Below, piece by piece: positions 34,601 through 48,600 of a DNA stretch of 64,000 bases (positions within the stretch are counted from its first letter, which is position 1; each line of letters begins with the position of its first letter). The stretch comes from Trogon surrucura (taxonomy: Eukaryota; Chordata; Aves; Trogoniformes; Trogonidae). The notes below the pieces were generated by a model. That model saw only the letters and a program-made list of their open reading frames with translations. It did not search any database and was not told the DNA's origin. The DNA lies in assembly GCA_020746105.1 (NCBI GenBank), contig CM036619.1, positions 71,351,635 through 71,415,634 on the forward strand, written 5' to 3'. The translations under genes were made by a program, and so were the position numbers.

Positions 34601-37600
34601 AACTAAAAAAGCTTTCTACCCTAAGACTGTTAGGGATTTGTCCATCATTCCATTTCTTTTTGTGAACCTATCCAAGGCATTGCATCTGCAACCCTGTGTA
34701 GTACATCTTGCCTGGACAAAACAAGTGGTGACACCCTGTGTGAATGAAGGGCGACCTATTTTAAAGATGGAGGATACCAGAGTTTTAAATGACTCAATTC
34801 ATAGCAAAAGTGCCTTACAATTTGAATTCTGAGTACCTCCATTCAAATTAGACTATCTGAGGGGAAAAAAAAAATAAAAATCTAGCAAGTCCTTCTTGAC
34901 ACAATACAGCCAGGACAGGTCCCAACGGGGAAGTGCACAACCCAAAGAGCTGAATGCAGAAACAGTGTCCTTGGAACGTAGGCATGTGGTGCATAGTGCA
35001 TGGGGTCCCGATGATAGTCACTGCCACTGCAGTATAGCACTTAAAAAATAATTGGAGCAGGTCTCTGTTGTATGGCTCTGCTCAGTCCTAAAGCGCTACA
35101 CCCATTATAGCTGCTGGAAGTGCAAACTAACGGTGAAGGGAAGGAGCATATGGACAGAAGACATCTTTGCCGTGCCATTTTTGGGAACCCAGCACACCCC
35201 GCTTCTCCTATCTTGCAAATGACAGACAAGATGTTTTCAAACATAATGGACTTAAAATGTCAGGTGTAATCAAGGGTGAGAGTGTGAATGCAAATGAACT
35301 GTCTTGATAAGTGCAATCTAAATACCAAAGCCAAATTACAGCTTCCCTGTCACTGCAGTTCTGCCGTGTGAGGTGAAATCAGCACAAAATCCTGGGAGGC
35401 GAGCAAAGGACATGCATCTTCTCACTGTGGCTGGGGCACAGGCATCCCTTGAAACCTGGGAGGGCAAAGGGATATCATTTTAGGTATGGTTATCCAAGAA
35501 ATGGGGGAAAGCTGTAACAAAAGTGCAGGGCAGTTGAAAACAAAATACAAACAAACAGACAAAAAACAACCAAAAAGAAACTCCTCATATTTTCTTCAAT
35601 TACTGGTTCTACCTTCTCAAAATACTGTGTAGCATGCCTTCATTGGATGGAAGACACCTTCTATCTGAAACAAAAAAGGTGGTCCCAGATCCTGCTAGAG
35701 GAGGCCTGCTACAGAAGCAGGCTGTCTAGTCCTTCTTCATGACATGTACCAGCCGTTCCTCAGCACCTCCTTGTTTCTTTTGGCTTTACAGAATTATTCG
35801 AGCTGTGCTCTGGAGACCACCTTCTCCCCTACTACCACTTTGAAATTACTAATACTTTACTTTGCTTTGGAAAGACAGCCTTTCAGAAATGCAGAGATGG
35901 AGATTTTAAAATTATTCAACCACTCTATGCAAATAGTAACTAATTCTTGCAGTGCCCTGGTGATGGAGGTAATTAGATGTTATCCCTTCTGACAGGCAGA
36001 GGCATTAAGTGTGAATCACTGGCTCCAGACCAGTGGAGAACTTTGAACTAAATTTTCCTGGGCTCAGGTGAAATTTTGGATAAATCTCTAGTTTGATCAG
36101 AATGCAGTTTTTCATTTTCCATTTTTATCTCATCAAGAAACCAGGCTTGGAAGAATATCCCTTGGCTGAGTTACCACAATATGTTCATAAATGATTCACT
36201 TCAACCTTTCACAGTCAGAAATGACACTGGGAGTACCATGGAAATAAATTTCTGAGGTAGATGAGTCACCTGGGTTTCATTGCAAGTAATGACAAAAGCC
36301 GATCCTGTTACTCAGCTGAGTTTTATCCTTGCTGCCTAAAATGCTTTTGCTACATCCTCTGCGAGTGATCTGGCTGGATCGGTCCAGCTGCCTTTCTGGT
36401 TTAGGGTCTTGTCATATATGAGGCAGTGTGGTTTTGGTGTGTTAGTACTGTGCAAACCTGGAGCGATCAGCACCTGTGTTAGGTGCAGGCCCTCAGTAAT
36501 ACAAAATTGGCTTGTGGTGTGAAACAGGTTTTGTATCTCTTCCAAAATCTGCCACCTACAACAGCTCAATTATCTTGTGAATGACTCACTGAGCTCTTGT
36601 GGCAGTGAGCTCGCGTCCTAATTAAGGGAACAACAACCTGAACTCTTTCTTTGCATAGCTTTCCTGTCCCCTTTCCACCTTCTCTCTGCCATTCCTTAGC
36701 TTATTTCACTTTGACTTGTCCCTACATGTTTGTGCCCATGCTAACCTCGCCCCCCTCATCCCATTTGCATGCTCACTATCACTCTGAACCTCTTCTGCAT
36801 GATTTAAGGTGATGAGAAGGGTGCATGATGCCCCAGGGGCAACAAAACAAGAGTTACAGAGCAGCATTATGAACAAAGTACCGTTCCTTCTCCATCATGA
36901 CGTCTTTCTAACATGATGACTTTTAGGCCGTAGGTGGGCTCTCACTGGAGATGTCAATTTGTACTTGCTGATGAAAGTCATCAGCCATACTATTTGATCT
37001 CTGAGTACCGTGGGATTACCACCTTCATCCCTGAGCACATTCTAGCTGACACTTAATTACCACTACAGGTATCAGTTTTAACTTCAAAACCAAGCAAGAA
37101 TCATTATCAGGAAGAAACAAGGGAACTTCTGTAACTTGTCCTGAGGTGCACAAAACCTTGGTCCTGAAAATTACTCCCAGCCCCACTCTCACAACTCCAG
37201 CACTATAAAACTCTTGAATATTTCTGAAACAACTTTTTCTGTTTCTTGACAGCAACTGACAGTTTTTACCTGCTTTGAATGCTCATTTTTGAAAAAAACC
37301 CACAGTATTTCCTATTGAAGTAATGTACAGACTGACATCAAAACTTTGCCTCCAACAGCCTATAAAAGATCCTGACTTTTTACAGGTGGAGTATATGAGG
37401 CACAGGAAGATGAAGCAATTCGACAAAGGTCACTCAATGTCTACTACAACAAATGAAAATCAAACTAAGAAATGGGATATCCTTCTGCTGTTCTCATATG
37501 CTGGTCACTAAGCTACCCAGTAGCTACACTATTGTTCTGCTCACTTCTTTTAAACACAGTGTTCAGAAAGCAGGAATCAATTCTTCTAGTGATGCACCCG

Positions 37601-40278
37601 TGTGTGTACAAGCAGATATTGACATGTAGCTCCTTAGGCTTTAGTTCCATGTTAGTATACATAGAAAACTGCAAGCTGCTAGGCAGTCAGGTATGGAACT
37701 GTGATTTTTGCTGTGACAGGGGATACAGTTTACATTCACAGCCAGTGTACAGTGAGAAGTGGTCTTGCTTTAGCATCCTTCATCCTAGATCTCTAAACGG
37801 CAGGTGAAAACTTCCACTCCAGTGTGGCAAGGCTTCTTCCGTATTCTGAAAATTCAAACACAAGTACTCTTTAGGATAACAGTCTTATCAAACGGATCTA
37901 AGTCATCATTTTTATGTTCTCAGTTTCCGTTGTCAAAATGAGATCAGGGTTCCGCCTATGACATAACTACAAACAAGAAATACGGTTAAATATTAATTTT
38001 CAAATTCAACAGATAATGTGGGTCATTCTAATAATTCAGGGCTTTAGGAGCACATCAAAGAGAGGACCTCAAGAGAGGCACCACACAGGACAACTGAACT
38101 CATTTATCTGGTTTTGCAGGAACTACCTCAACACATTTCCTGATTTAATAAACGCCCTTTACTCTTGCTGGCTGGATTCAGTGTTCACCACAGGTGCTAT
38201 TTACCTCTGAAATGCGTGATGACTACCAATCAGACTCAGGGAGAGGCACATTTTTTGATAATAAATCAGTGCCTGAACCTGTCAGCAACTCATTTTACCT
38301 CATTCCGTATTCAAGTCTGGTAATGTTAACACTGAAAACAAAGGTTCAGCTAATAGATTTAGGGGACTTAGCTGAGACAAGTAAGAGCTTATCAACCAAA
38401 TGCATCAATTGCCACTCCAGCCAAGGACTCACTAGCTCTTGAAAGGTGTTTGTCCCCAATACTGCAGGGTTTTTTCCAGTAATAGGTTTACCCATCTTGT
38501 TTTCAAATGCATTAAATCTTATGTGCTACCAATATATGGGCATCCATGTGTGTGTTTGCTCCAAGATCTCTCTCCGGACATATGTCCCAGGGCCACATGT
38601 GGAACAGGGAACATCAGCTGTGAGAAAGGACTGCAGAGTCTTCATTCTCATTATCAGCAACTTTCATCCTGGCCAGGGGATAAATGGAAAGTATTACATA
38701 AAATTGCCGTGAATAATGAGAAGCAGCAAAAAGTAAAGTATCTTAAATATTATGCAAAAGATAGAAATCCCATTTCAAGCACATTGGTAGAAAAGATAGT
38801 TACGCTATTCAGGTTTGATAGGCCCAGCCTTGTGCAGGGATATACCAACAGAATACCATATCCCTGTGGCTTTATCCATTTACATAGATCTAACTTGGCT
38901 AAAGACAGAAAATTGAGGAGCTTTGCTTTTTTAAAAAAAAAATGTGAGTTTGAAACTTTCCATTCTAAACAGAGTGAAAAATGTCCTGCTTAGAAAAGAG
39001 ACCATACATAAGAGAGTATGAGCTTCTCCACCTGAGTACAAACAATAACCTGGAAATGACTCTGTGGACAGAAATCACCTGAATGTGATGGCAACATGAA
39101 TAAGTCTGCTTGTGCTCACCATGAACACTTTAACCACTGAGTACCAGCTAGTATGAATCTCAGTCTCTTTCACCTCCTGGAATGAATTCTGGGCTTGGTA
39201 AACCTTCTGGAACACTATACTGAGTTAATTGAACCTTTCCATGGAAAATGTCTATTTCACCTAACTGATGAGTTTTCTTGGGAAAGACTTACAAAATAAC
39301 TCCATACTCCATACTCCATACCAGTATTACTTCATATGTGCTGGAAGAGAATGCCTTCTATTTTGGTGACCTGTTTTAGCGGATATATTTGGGTAGACCA
39401 CAGTATTTTTCCCAATTGCTTCTTCCGATTTGGCTTAGACGCTATACAAAACCGGTGACTGAGAAATTCCTTTTCATATATTTACCCTCTGGAAAGATTG
39501 TTTTTCCAACTCTGAGCTGCTGCCGAAAAGGGATGAGGATCAAAGCCCAGAAAATACTGAAATTGCATACCTAAAAAAGAAAAATCTTCCACTAAAATAA
39601 AGCAGCTCTAAATATCAGAAAATCTCTCAAAAAAAGTATATTGCGTCCTGGTAAGTCCACCTGACTTAGCATGGAATTGGAAGAGGATGAACAGAAACGT
39701 ATGGTAGGGATGTATTACGAGCTCTGATTTAGAGTGGTTTTGTAGCGTCTTCCATACACTGCACAGGTTGCTTTCTAGCACGCAAACACAAGTGTCCTGC
39801 TTTGAGAGCCCCGGGACAAAGGTTCTCTGGGGCTCCTGGCACAAGGGGCAATCACAGGGTGGGAGGACAGCTGTGCCTGTGGGGAGGAAAGGACGGGCCA
39901 GGTGACCCAAATGGACAATCACAGTGCTCCGTCTCATGGTGCTCAGTATATCAGGGCCCCTGAGAAGAGCCCTGGGGCTTTTACTGCCTGCTGGGCTGGA
40001 AGGATTGCTGTTAATTACCTGTCATCTCTCTCTGTGCTGCTGATGTTCCTGCCTCCTGTTTTTGCACTGCAGAGGAGCAACGTCTGACAGAGCAGGTTGT
40101 CCTCCCCTGCCCCTCACACCGGGTGAGAGAGGCACAGCTCCCTTTCTGGGTTAGTTTGGACTGTCACTGGGACTCTGGGCTTGGGTGCTCCTGTCTGCTG
40201 AGTGCAGTCTGGGAATTTTTTTTCTTTGCTTGGCACTTTGTTGTCACCTGGAAGGTGTGGGTCCTATATTAATGTATA
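31690..40278. other. Unique non-coding DNA, no gene confirmed
   Basis: This 8.6-kb stretch has no recognised repeat apart from simple tracts (A-rich at 33079-33115; a 7-bp unit three times at 39301-39321). The longest frame, 184 codons at 38439-38993, has no domain I know. Segments near 33895-34000 and 34055-34161 look like an enhancer and an exon respectively, but this is unproven. Confidence 0.5.
39301..39321. repeat. 7-bp tandem repeat, three copies
   Basis: The unit TCCATAC occurs three times in a row without mismatch. It is a minor minisatellite-like slippage product. Confidence 0.9.
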
Positions 40279-40562
40279 GATCATAGAAGACCATAGAATG
40301 GCCTAAATTGGAAGGGATCATAGAGATCATCTAATCCAACCCCCCTGCCATGGGCAGGGATGCCTCTCAACTAGATCGGGCTACTCAAGGCTCTGTCCAA
40401 CTTGGCCTTGAACACCTCCAGGGAGGGGGCAGCCACAACGTCTCTGGGCAAAGAGTCCAAAGTCTCACCACCCTCGTACTGAAGAATTTCTTCCTAAGAT
40501 CTAATATAAATCTATTCTCCTTCAAATTAAACCCATGTCCCCTTCTCCTATCAGTGGACACT
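40279..40562 (-). mobile_element. Old CR1 LINE 3' fragment
   Basis: On the minus strand this reads as the ORF2 C-terminal end plus the 3' tail: GAGGTGTTCAAGGCCAAG, the CCATGGCAGGGGGGTTGGA stretch, and a CCATTCTATGGTCTTCTATG end that is a degraded octamer repeat. It has many differences from copies 1-4 and no useful open frame. Its 5' end is truncated near 40562. Confidence 0.87.
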
Positions 40563-43500
40563 TGTATCTTTTAGTATATTTGTATACTTGCATCTATATC
40601 TATATACAGTTTAACAAGTTCATTGTTATTGTTAGTATTTTTATTTTATTTTTCTTGAAACTGGTTCAAGGTTTATTCAACCTCAAAGACTCGCTCCCTG
40701 GTTCCCCTGTTATCCTTCCCTGGGAGGGTGGTGGAGTGATCACAGAGAGCATTTGTTAAAGTTTAGTGGCCAGCCCAGCCTTAAACTTTGACAAAAAGTG
40801 AGACCTATGTAAGTGTGATGGTCATCTTGAGGTGGCATTCATCAATAAGATGTAGGGTTCACAAAAAAGATTACTTCCAGGTACCATCACAAACCCATAG
40901 TTTTTCCTCTGATGTATGTTCCTGATTGTTGTGCCCAGAAGAAGGATCCAAGATCAGGCAGAAGGGCTTAGTGGTGGGTACAGATTGTAAGAAAAAGGAG
41001 GAAAGAGTAAAAGTCACTGTGAAAAATAGTAAATTGTTTGAGAAAAAAAAGTGCAAATAGCCCAAGAAGAATAGTAAAAGTAATAAAGAACTGAAGAAAC
41101 AGAGTTGTAAGCTTTGCAGTAAGATCTAAAAGTCTCTTTGTTTAACACAGATAAGTCTTTGAAGAGAGTATTTCACTCTCTCTGCAAGTTCTTGGTCTGA
41201 AATCTCAAGAGTAGAAGGAAAGCATCTTTCATATAAAATTGATGTAGCTCAAGTGAGGGAAGTGAATGAGGAATATCCACTCAGCCATGTAAACAAAAAT
41301 AGACTGTTCACCACCTATGCAAGAACAGAAGGTAGAATTGCTTCTCATATGGAAGCCAAGGCTCAGATGTTACAACTCTGCAGCTGTGGCAAATGATGCA
41401 GAATTGGACTGTGCTTGTAGAAAAACTATTAAGGATTACCAACTGTTTCAAAGCCTTCTCTCTCCCCTTCTCTTTCATGAATGTTTTCTAATTAGTGTAC
41501 TTTTCAAGTGTGGTTACCAGTTAATGAGAACCTTCAAAAGAAACCAAGGCTAAATTGACAATGACTGTAAAACATTCCTATTTTCTTTATTTTTGCTTTT
41601 AATCCTTTGTGCCAAAAAAACTGATGTTTTCCCTCCTTTCATAACTTACTTTGGAAAAGTTAGTTGGTCTCAGCACGAGTATCCGCAGAAAAACAAGACA
41701 GATTGGCATAAACGTATCCACACCCAGTCAAGTCTTCATGCTCAGCTGCTCATCATGGGTATATTAGTGCAGGAAAATAAGCAAACCCTACTATAGCCAG
41801 ACTTCATTACAGAGCTGTAAGTATTTATCACTCATCCCTTTAAGCACACTTTCCCAATAATGTAAATGCAGAACTACCTACCAGCCTTGTATTCCCTGGT
41901 GCACATTTTTATTAAAAAATATTTACAGTGCTCTTGCTTAAGCTTCTTTAAGTACGTGTGGATTGGAGTTTTACTGAGTAAAGCACACAGAACAGAGAAG
42001 AGAAGCTTTTTCCCCTCGGAGGCATTTTGATGGAAGGAAGCTCATGATGTATAGTGCTGAGGGGTACACAAGAGGCACGGTTTCTGTCATGGGAATACAT
42101 TCTAAAGCAAGTGAATTTACAAGAATTGGATGGGGAGGGGAAAAAAAGGTAAGATACGTGGCAGGAGTTATTTTCCTGGGAGGGTACTGCCAATGCAAGG
42201 AGCAGCAGGGAAGAGTGGAGCAGTGAGAAGTTAGAATCGGCGAGAAGTTAGAAAAGCCTGGAACAAACATGATGAGCTGACGAGGTAAAGGAAAAGGACA
42301 GAAACCAAACTGAATGCTTTGAAGTTACACTGAATCTTAGAAAAAGAAAAACTAAAATTACCTATAAAGTGAGATGGAAAAGTTCGTGCTGGAAAAGGAA
42401 GGAAATCCTTGTTGCAGTTCAAATATATTGAGGCATAAAGGGGCAGCCAGGAGAAAGAAAATGCAGGTTACGAAAATACAGATTCCCCCCTATTTCTCTG
42501 GGTATCTCCTTTTCTTCCTAAAAAATATAGATATGGAGGGTTGTCACAGTTTAATAGCTAAATGTTTCTAGACTCTGCTTGGCATGGCCAGAAGCACCAG
42601 GATCCCTGACTGAAGTTCTTGACCCTACAGAGAACCCAGTTGGTGCCACCATGTGTAAAGCTGATGCTGGACCCCCTGCTACCAAAACCTTTTCACATAA
42701 CCTAAGAGTGACTTGCATGGCTGCTGTGTGCCCTGTGTGATGGATGTGACACCTCCAGGAAACCACAGCTGCAGGCAGCATGCCAGCATGCAGGAGCCCC
42801 ACAGCACATGTGGAGCTGGTCCTAAGGGTGGCTGAGGTGGAAACTGGTATTGCTTTGATCACAAGTCAAGCAGAAGTAAAGGAGGAGGCAGGTATTACCT
42901 CACACCCTTATTTGTAGGACTCTGGCATTACTGCCATTACAATAATTGTGATAAAATCCGAAGAGTGTCACAGAGTGCAGGTGTCTCACTGTCTGCCTTG
43001 TGCACAATGATTAGGATTCTTTGGGAAACTACAGATTCTGGCTCATTAGCTTGGCTTGCTTGCAGGGACAGGCAGCAGAGGGTAAGGGAAATTTTGATGG
43101 CAAAACACAGCAAGGGAAAAAAACATGGCATGTTGCTTTTCAGGGGGATTGTTAGTCATAAGGTAAGACAAGTACCACCTGTCAACTTGACACTTTTCTA
43201 TGCTTTCCTGCATGTATCTATATATGTATACATAGATATATAGGTAATCTTTCAAATACTTACTTATAATTCAACAATTTATTAGAAAGATTCTCCCCTG
43301 GCACTTTGCATGTTTTATTCCCAAGACAAGAGAAAAGAGGTGGAAACAAAACTGCTCTCAATACAAATCAGATCAGCCCCTTCAGTTTCTTTGTCATGGT
43401 AATTGCTAATTATAAGAAAAAAAATCTTAATTTAAAATGAAGATTGCTCTGAGTACCTTCCCTACAAATGATCTGTCAGCAGCCCACCTAAGAATGACAC

Positions 43501-44082
43501 CTATGCTGAAGGTTAGAACAGGTCACACAAACTCTGAGCAGCCACCAGCCATGTGTCTCTGCTCCCCCTTTCCCCAGCACTACACAGTGTGGGGACCTGT
43601 GTAGTTGAAATGGGATCCAACAGGATGCAGCTCTTTGACATACTACGTTTTCCCCCATATTTGGCCCAGTGGACTGAAAATTAAGTGGTACAAGTGAACT
43701 GTCGGGAAAACTTGGGTCTAAAATCAGAAGCTTAAAGAGGGTTAACCCCTCTCAGGAAAGGGTCACTGCCTGGTCCTCCTCTGACGGAGCCAGATGGATC
43801 CCTGCCCCTGTGAGGATGAGTGTGGCTACAGACAGCTGAAGTAGGGTCACTGAACACCTGCGCTTCAGAGCAAAAACCTGCTCAGCTTTGTGCACACCCA
43901 CTGCACTTCAGCAGGACAGTCCCTGAGTGATGACAGGTGATCCCCATCCTCCAAAGTCAGCTTCTGTACATGTCCCTAAAAGGCACTTTATTTCTAGCTG
44001 GAGACCTAACACCTTTCTGACCAGTGTTAAGTTAAGACAGTTGCACTAATGACGAAATACAGAGCTGAATTATGTACCTGGT
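40563..44082. other. Unique non-coding DNA, no gene recognised
   Basis: Only short frames (none above about 105 codons) without domains. AT-rich simple sequence occurs near 40570-40660 and 43200-43245. No RNA gene or known repeat was seen. Confidence 0.55.
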
Positions 44083-45136
44083 TTCAGTAAAGCATTTGAC
44101 ACAGTCTCCCACAGCATCCTTGCTGCTAAACTGAGGAAGTGTGATCTAGACTCTCGGGTAGTGAGGTGGACTGTGAACTGGCTAAGGGGAAGAAGCCAAA
44201 GAGTCGTGATCAATGAGGCGGAGTCTGGTTGGAGGCCTGTATGCAGTGGAGTCCCTCAAGGGTCGGTACTGGGACCAGTGTTATTCAATATATTCATCGA
44301 TGACTTGGATGAGGGACTAGAGAGTACTATCAGCAAGTTTGCTGATGACACCAAGCTGGGAGGAGTGGCTGACACACCAGAAGGCTGTGCTGCCATCCAG
44401 TGAGACCTGGACAGGCTGGAGGGTTGGGCGGGGAAAAATTTAATGAAATATAACAAGGGTAAATGTAGAGTCTTGCATCTGGGTAGGAACAACCCCAGGT
44501 TCCAGTATAAGTTGGGGAATGACTTATTAGAGAGCAGTGTAGGGGAAAGGGACCTGGGGGTTCTAGTGGACAGCAGGATGACCATGAGCCAGCACTGTGC
44601 CCTCGTGGCCAGGAAGGCCAATGGCATCCTGGGGTGTATTAGAAGGGGGGTGGTTAGTAGGTCGAGAGAGGTTCTCCTTCCCCTCTACTCTGCCCTGGTG
44701 AGACCCCATCTGGAATACTGTGTCCAGTTCTGGGCCCCTCAGTTCAAGAAAGACAGGGAACTGCTGGAGAGAGTCCAGCACAGGGCAACTAGGATGATTA
44801 AGGGAGTGGAGCATCTCCCTTAGGAGGAAAGACTGAGGGAGCTGGGGCTCTTTAGTTTGGAGGAGACTGAGGGGAGACCTCATTAATGTTTACAAATATA
44901 TCAAGGGTGAGTGTCACGAGGATGGAGCCAGGCTCTTCTCGGTGACAACCAATGATAGGACAAGGGGTAATGGGCTGAAACTGGAACATAAGAGGTTCTG
45001 CTTAAACTTGACAAGAAACTTCTTCTCTGTGAGGGTGAGGGAACACTGGAACAGGCTGCCCAGAGAGGTTGTGGAGTCTCCTTCTCTGGAGACATTCAAG
45101 ACCTGCCTGGACACGTTCCTGTGTAGCATTATCTAG
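44083..45136 (+). pseudogene. CR1 ORF2 remnant with two stops and a frameshift
   Basis: The frame holds the [10 protein letters not shown] motif and the FADD catalytic box. It is broken first by TGA at 44401-44403, where copies 1 and 2 have AGG and CGA is a likely precursor, and then by TAG at 44821-44823. A 5-bp deletion follows in the [10 protein letters not shown] region, so the C-terminal part (44942-45136) is in another frame and ends at the usual stop. The TAG is shared with copies 1 and 2 and the deletion with copy 2. The TGA is private to this copy. Confidence 0.94.
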
Positions 45137-45214
45137 GCATTCCTTCTCTGGCAGGGGGATTGGACTTGATGATCTTTCGAAGTCCCTTCCAATCCCTAAC
45201 ATTCTGTGATTCTG
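44083..45214 (+). mobile_element. CR1 LINE, 5'-truncated (copy 3)
   Basis: This plus-strand CR1 copy of about 1.13 kb starts inside the reverse transcriptase, in the DFSKAFDTV segment, and runs to ATTCTGTG octamers ending near 45214. It is nearly identical to copies 1 and 2 in the shared region. The 5' boundary is blurred by a few bases of chance similarity (TACCT) in the flank. Confidence 0.97.
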
Positions 45215-45372
45215 TTTTCATCCTGGCTTAAACCCTTGGTTGGAGTTACAAGGTTTGCTGAGGGCTTTCCATCATGGGTCTTAACACTCCCCCAGCCTGC
45301 AGGCAAGTTCTGCTGAGAGCCTGGGTCAGCTTTGCTCCCAGCAATGTGGGTAAACTGCTCTGACCAGTACCT

Positions 45373-45387
45373 GGGGGGGGGGGTGGG
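45373..45387. repeat. G-homopolymer tract
   Basis: Eleven consecutive G are followed by T and three more G. A run this long is a common site of assembly error and could contribute to a G-quadruplex with nearby G runs. Confidence 0.85.
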
Positions 45388-45592
45388 ACTTTGGTGGCAG
45401 CTGGGGGAATGAGGGGAAATAGCTAATGACTGACTGAGAGCTATTAGTCCTATCTACCCAGCTGCTTAATTAAGTGGTCACCTTCCTTGCTATCTCCCCT
45501 TGGCTACACACATGCATATTGCACGTGTCTGCATGCACAAGCAGAGATGGCCTTTCCAAATTGAGGTTAGAGAGCTGCTATTCAAAATTTGG

Positions 45593-45612
45593 ATTGATTG
45601 ATTGATTGATTG
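45593..45612. repeat. (ATTG)5 microsatellite
   Basis: Five perfect ATTG units in a row. Likely length-polymorphic. Confidence 0.92.
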
Positions 45613-48600
45613 TTTTTTCCTGATGCAAACAGGTGAAACCCATGATGGAGAGATTAGATTTGGATAAATTAGATGTAAGCTTAATATCGGGCAATTTTCA
45701 GAGCAAAGCCAAAGATTTTAAAAATGCTTCTGGAAAGGAGGAAAATATTCATACTTCAGAAAAATATTTCCTAACACTGCTGAAAGGAATCATAATTTGA
45801 TTCAAGGATAGTCTTGTCTCTTTATTTCCTTCTGAATGCTTTTGGGAGCTTGGTTTCTAATCTGGATAAGATACGTGTGCTTATATATGCCGTTTTATGC
45901 CATTGTGTTCTTATTTTTTTTAAACTCATAAAAAAAAAAGAAACAAAACCCCACTGATGTGAAAGAAACTTCCAGCTGAATTTGTGTGTATAGGTGTGCT
46001 GAAACAAAAATGCAGCCTCTCAAAAAATGTAAAATGGGCATTCATGCACATTCTATGATACAGTGCAAACCAGTCTGCCAACAGGTAATTATCGTTTATG
46101 ACTACTGAACTTTGAACAAATATATTTCACTGTTAACCAGGGTATGTGTGAACTCAAATGCAGTCACAGATTCTACAGTACAATTTTATAGGACTTTGTA
46201 TTTGTCCGTAAAGCCTTTGAACGAAAAGGTAGAAGGAACTGACTGTGCATATGCAATGAAAAATACTTAGCGATCATGCCACACCAACAGGATTTATTAT
46301 TGTCTGTAAAGGAGTAAACTCGGTGTTGAACCTTACTTCTATTAAGCTGAGTAGTATTGTACACAGATACCATGAGAAAAGCTAACAATCTGATAGTATC
46401 AGGACTTTCGGGTGTGCAGTAAATATTTCTTTGTCACTTACTGGTAATTTCTCAGTTCTAACAGAGTTAAACTGGAATTGCACTTGTATTCTCACTAATG
46501 TTTTTCAGCTTGACTTTGCTTTATGAGGTCTTTAAAGAGTTGCTTTGGTGTTCCTATTAATTCTTTTCTTCATCATAAAACCAGTTACAGGATTGCACTC
46601 TCACACTTCAGATTTTGTATGTGCTGTGTTGGTATAATAGGTTACGTCAGAACTGAAGTAGTGATTTGTGGTAAGTGAGCTCATATGGGAACTTCTCAGA
46701 GTTTGTGCTGCCCATGAAAAAACAGCCAGTACATTAAAAACAATGTTTACCCCACAGAACCACAGCAATTTCAAACCGAGTCACATGTTCCCTATTTTTT
46801 TCAGCTTTTGGCCATTTGAGCCCTAGGTGAGAACAGCCACTACCAGCAGGTTGTACCCCCAAGGGCTGACTCCCTTGGCACCGAACTGCAAACGCTTTTG
46901 CTGGAGCCAAGGCAGCCGCTGTGGATGGGGACCTGCCAACAAGTATGTCAGGTTTCCCCACAGAAATAAACCTTGGGTCTTTCAACCACAGTTAGGTAAC
47001 GGGGAGGGCCCTGCAACAAAATCTCTAAGCAAGACCTTTCCTTGGGAGCCTGATTTTCACTTCCATGGCTTCCTTCTGCCAGGGGTTGCACCTGATGCCC
47101 TGTCATTGCTTCAAAATGTCAAGAGCTCAGCCCACTTTGAAGGAGCAATTACCAGCTCATCTCCTAGGAGTCCTATTGGGAAACTATGCCTTCTAATAGC
47201 TGCAGCCAAGTGCCTTCACCCCAGCTCAGTAATGCAGAAGTGCAAAAGCTGCTGCCTTGGCCACCATCCGCCAGTGTTTTCTGGGTTCTTCTCCAGCTCA
47301 CCTGCTCATCTACTTGCCAGGCCCAAACCTGACTGGCCCCATTAACCCCATGACTCTATAAGGGCTCTGACAACCATACAGCAGCACATTAAACCAAAGC
47401 TGTTATTACCTCCCAGCCACCCCTCATGCCTCCTTGCTTTAGCAGGCCAGGTTGAAAACCCACAGCTGCTCAGTCACTTCTTCAGGAGCTATTCCTGGTC
47501 CCTGCCTAGGTGGCATCATGGAAGGAGTGGGGCAGCCAGCTCTGGAGGAGCTGTTTCACCCACCCCATTTCACCTTCTGCTGACAGGGTTGAAGCTGCTT
47601 CTCCGCCTGAGTTTCTTAAAAGCTCACCAGTGCAGGGTGGAAGAGTACAGCAACTGACTCCTCACACATGCAAAAAGTGTCTTGTGGGTTCCTGTGGTAG
47701 CTGATGGCCTTTTCCTCCGTGGATTTATGCTCCTCCTCAGTGTTTCCTGATACACAGCTGCTTCCCATCCCATACAAAGCCCAGTATAACCCAGTGCAGT
47801 GGGATGGCTCTTCCACACGGTTAGTGGATAGAGCAGGGCCATCCATACAGAAACCAGGACTGTAGCCATAGGTATCCCTGCATTAAGCATGATGGCATCT
47901 AACATGAGATTTTGTATATCATAACTTACTTTTCATCTTGGTTGCAGCTCTACAGCATTTTCACTTGCATAAATTGACCCACACACATCGAGTCACAAAA
48001 TCCTAGCAGTGTTTGGAGAATCTGGACACATTGTTCAGTGACACTGGCAAACTGGAGCAGCAGCAGTTGCTCTCACCTGTCTGCAGAGGTCCAGAAGCAT
48101 CGGGCCTGCCACATTCTACCTGCACCGATCAGATTACAGGGATGCCGGCAGCATCTGACACAGATCAGATGTCCAGCAAGTCCCCTGCATCTGCAGCTGA
48201 GCTGCTGCATTTGAAATGCATTTGGGCCACAGCTCACACATTGCATTGCACCTGCCCTCAGTCTTCTCTGCCAGACATCCCAGCTGGTCTTATGGCAACC
48301 TCAAATCTGTACCCTCGCTTGGTGCAACAGTCCTTGTGGGCTTTGGCCACCTTATCTATGCAAAGGTTTATGATTTTTCTAAGGTATAAACAAATGCCAT
48401 GCGTTAGGTTGCTACTTTACTAGACTCAAGCATTTGGTGCAAAATTGCATTCGTGCTTCACTTACCAGATCCCATAGCTCCAGAGAAAAGAGGATCATTT
48501 GTTCCTAATATACAACTATTTGTTCCTAACACATAACTGAGAGCAGCATGGAGGGCAGCTGGGAGGGGTTATCTAGGTGCATTTTAAAGCAAATTTACAG

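Noticed and set aside
44256-44627. Minus-strand frames such as 44256-44627 and plus-strand frames at 16691-16921 and 24111-24341
   Set aside because: They are antisense shadows of the CR1 reverse transcriptase. They recur in every copy only because the DNA recurs.
46827-47345. 172-codon frame as a gene
   Set aside because: It is rich in Pro, Ser, Cys and Lys, as expected from GC-richer non-coding DNA, with no domain, no splice context and no recognisable similarity.
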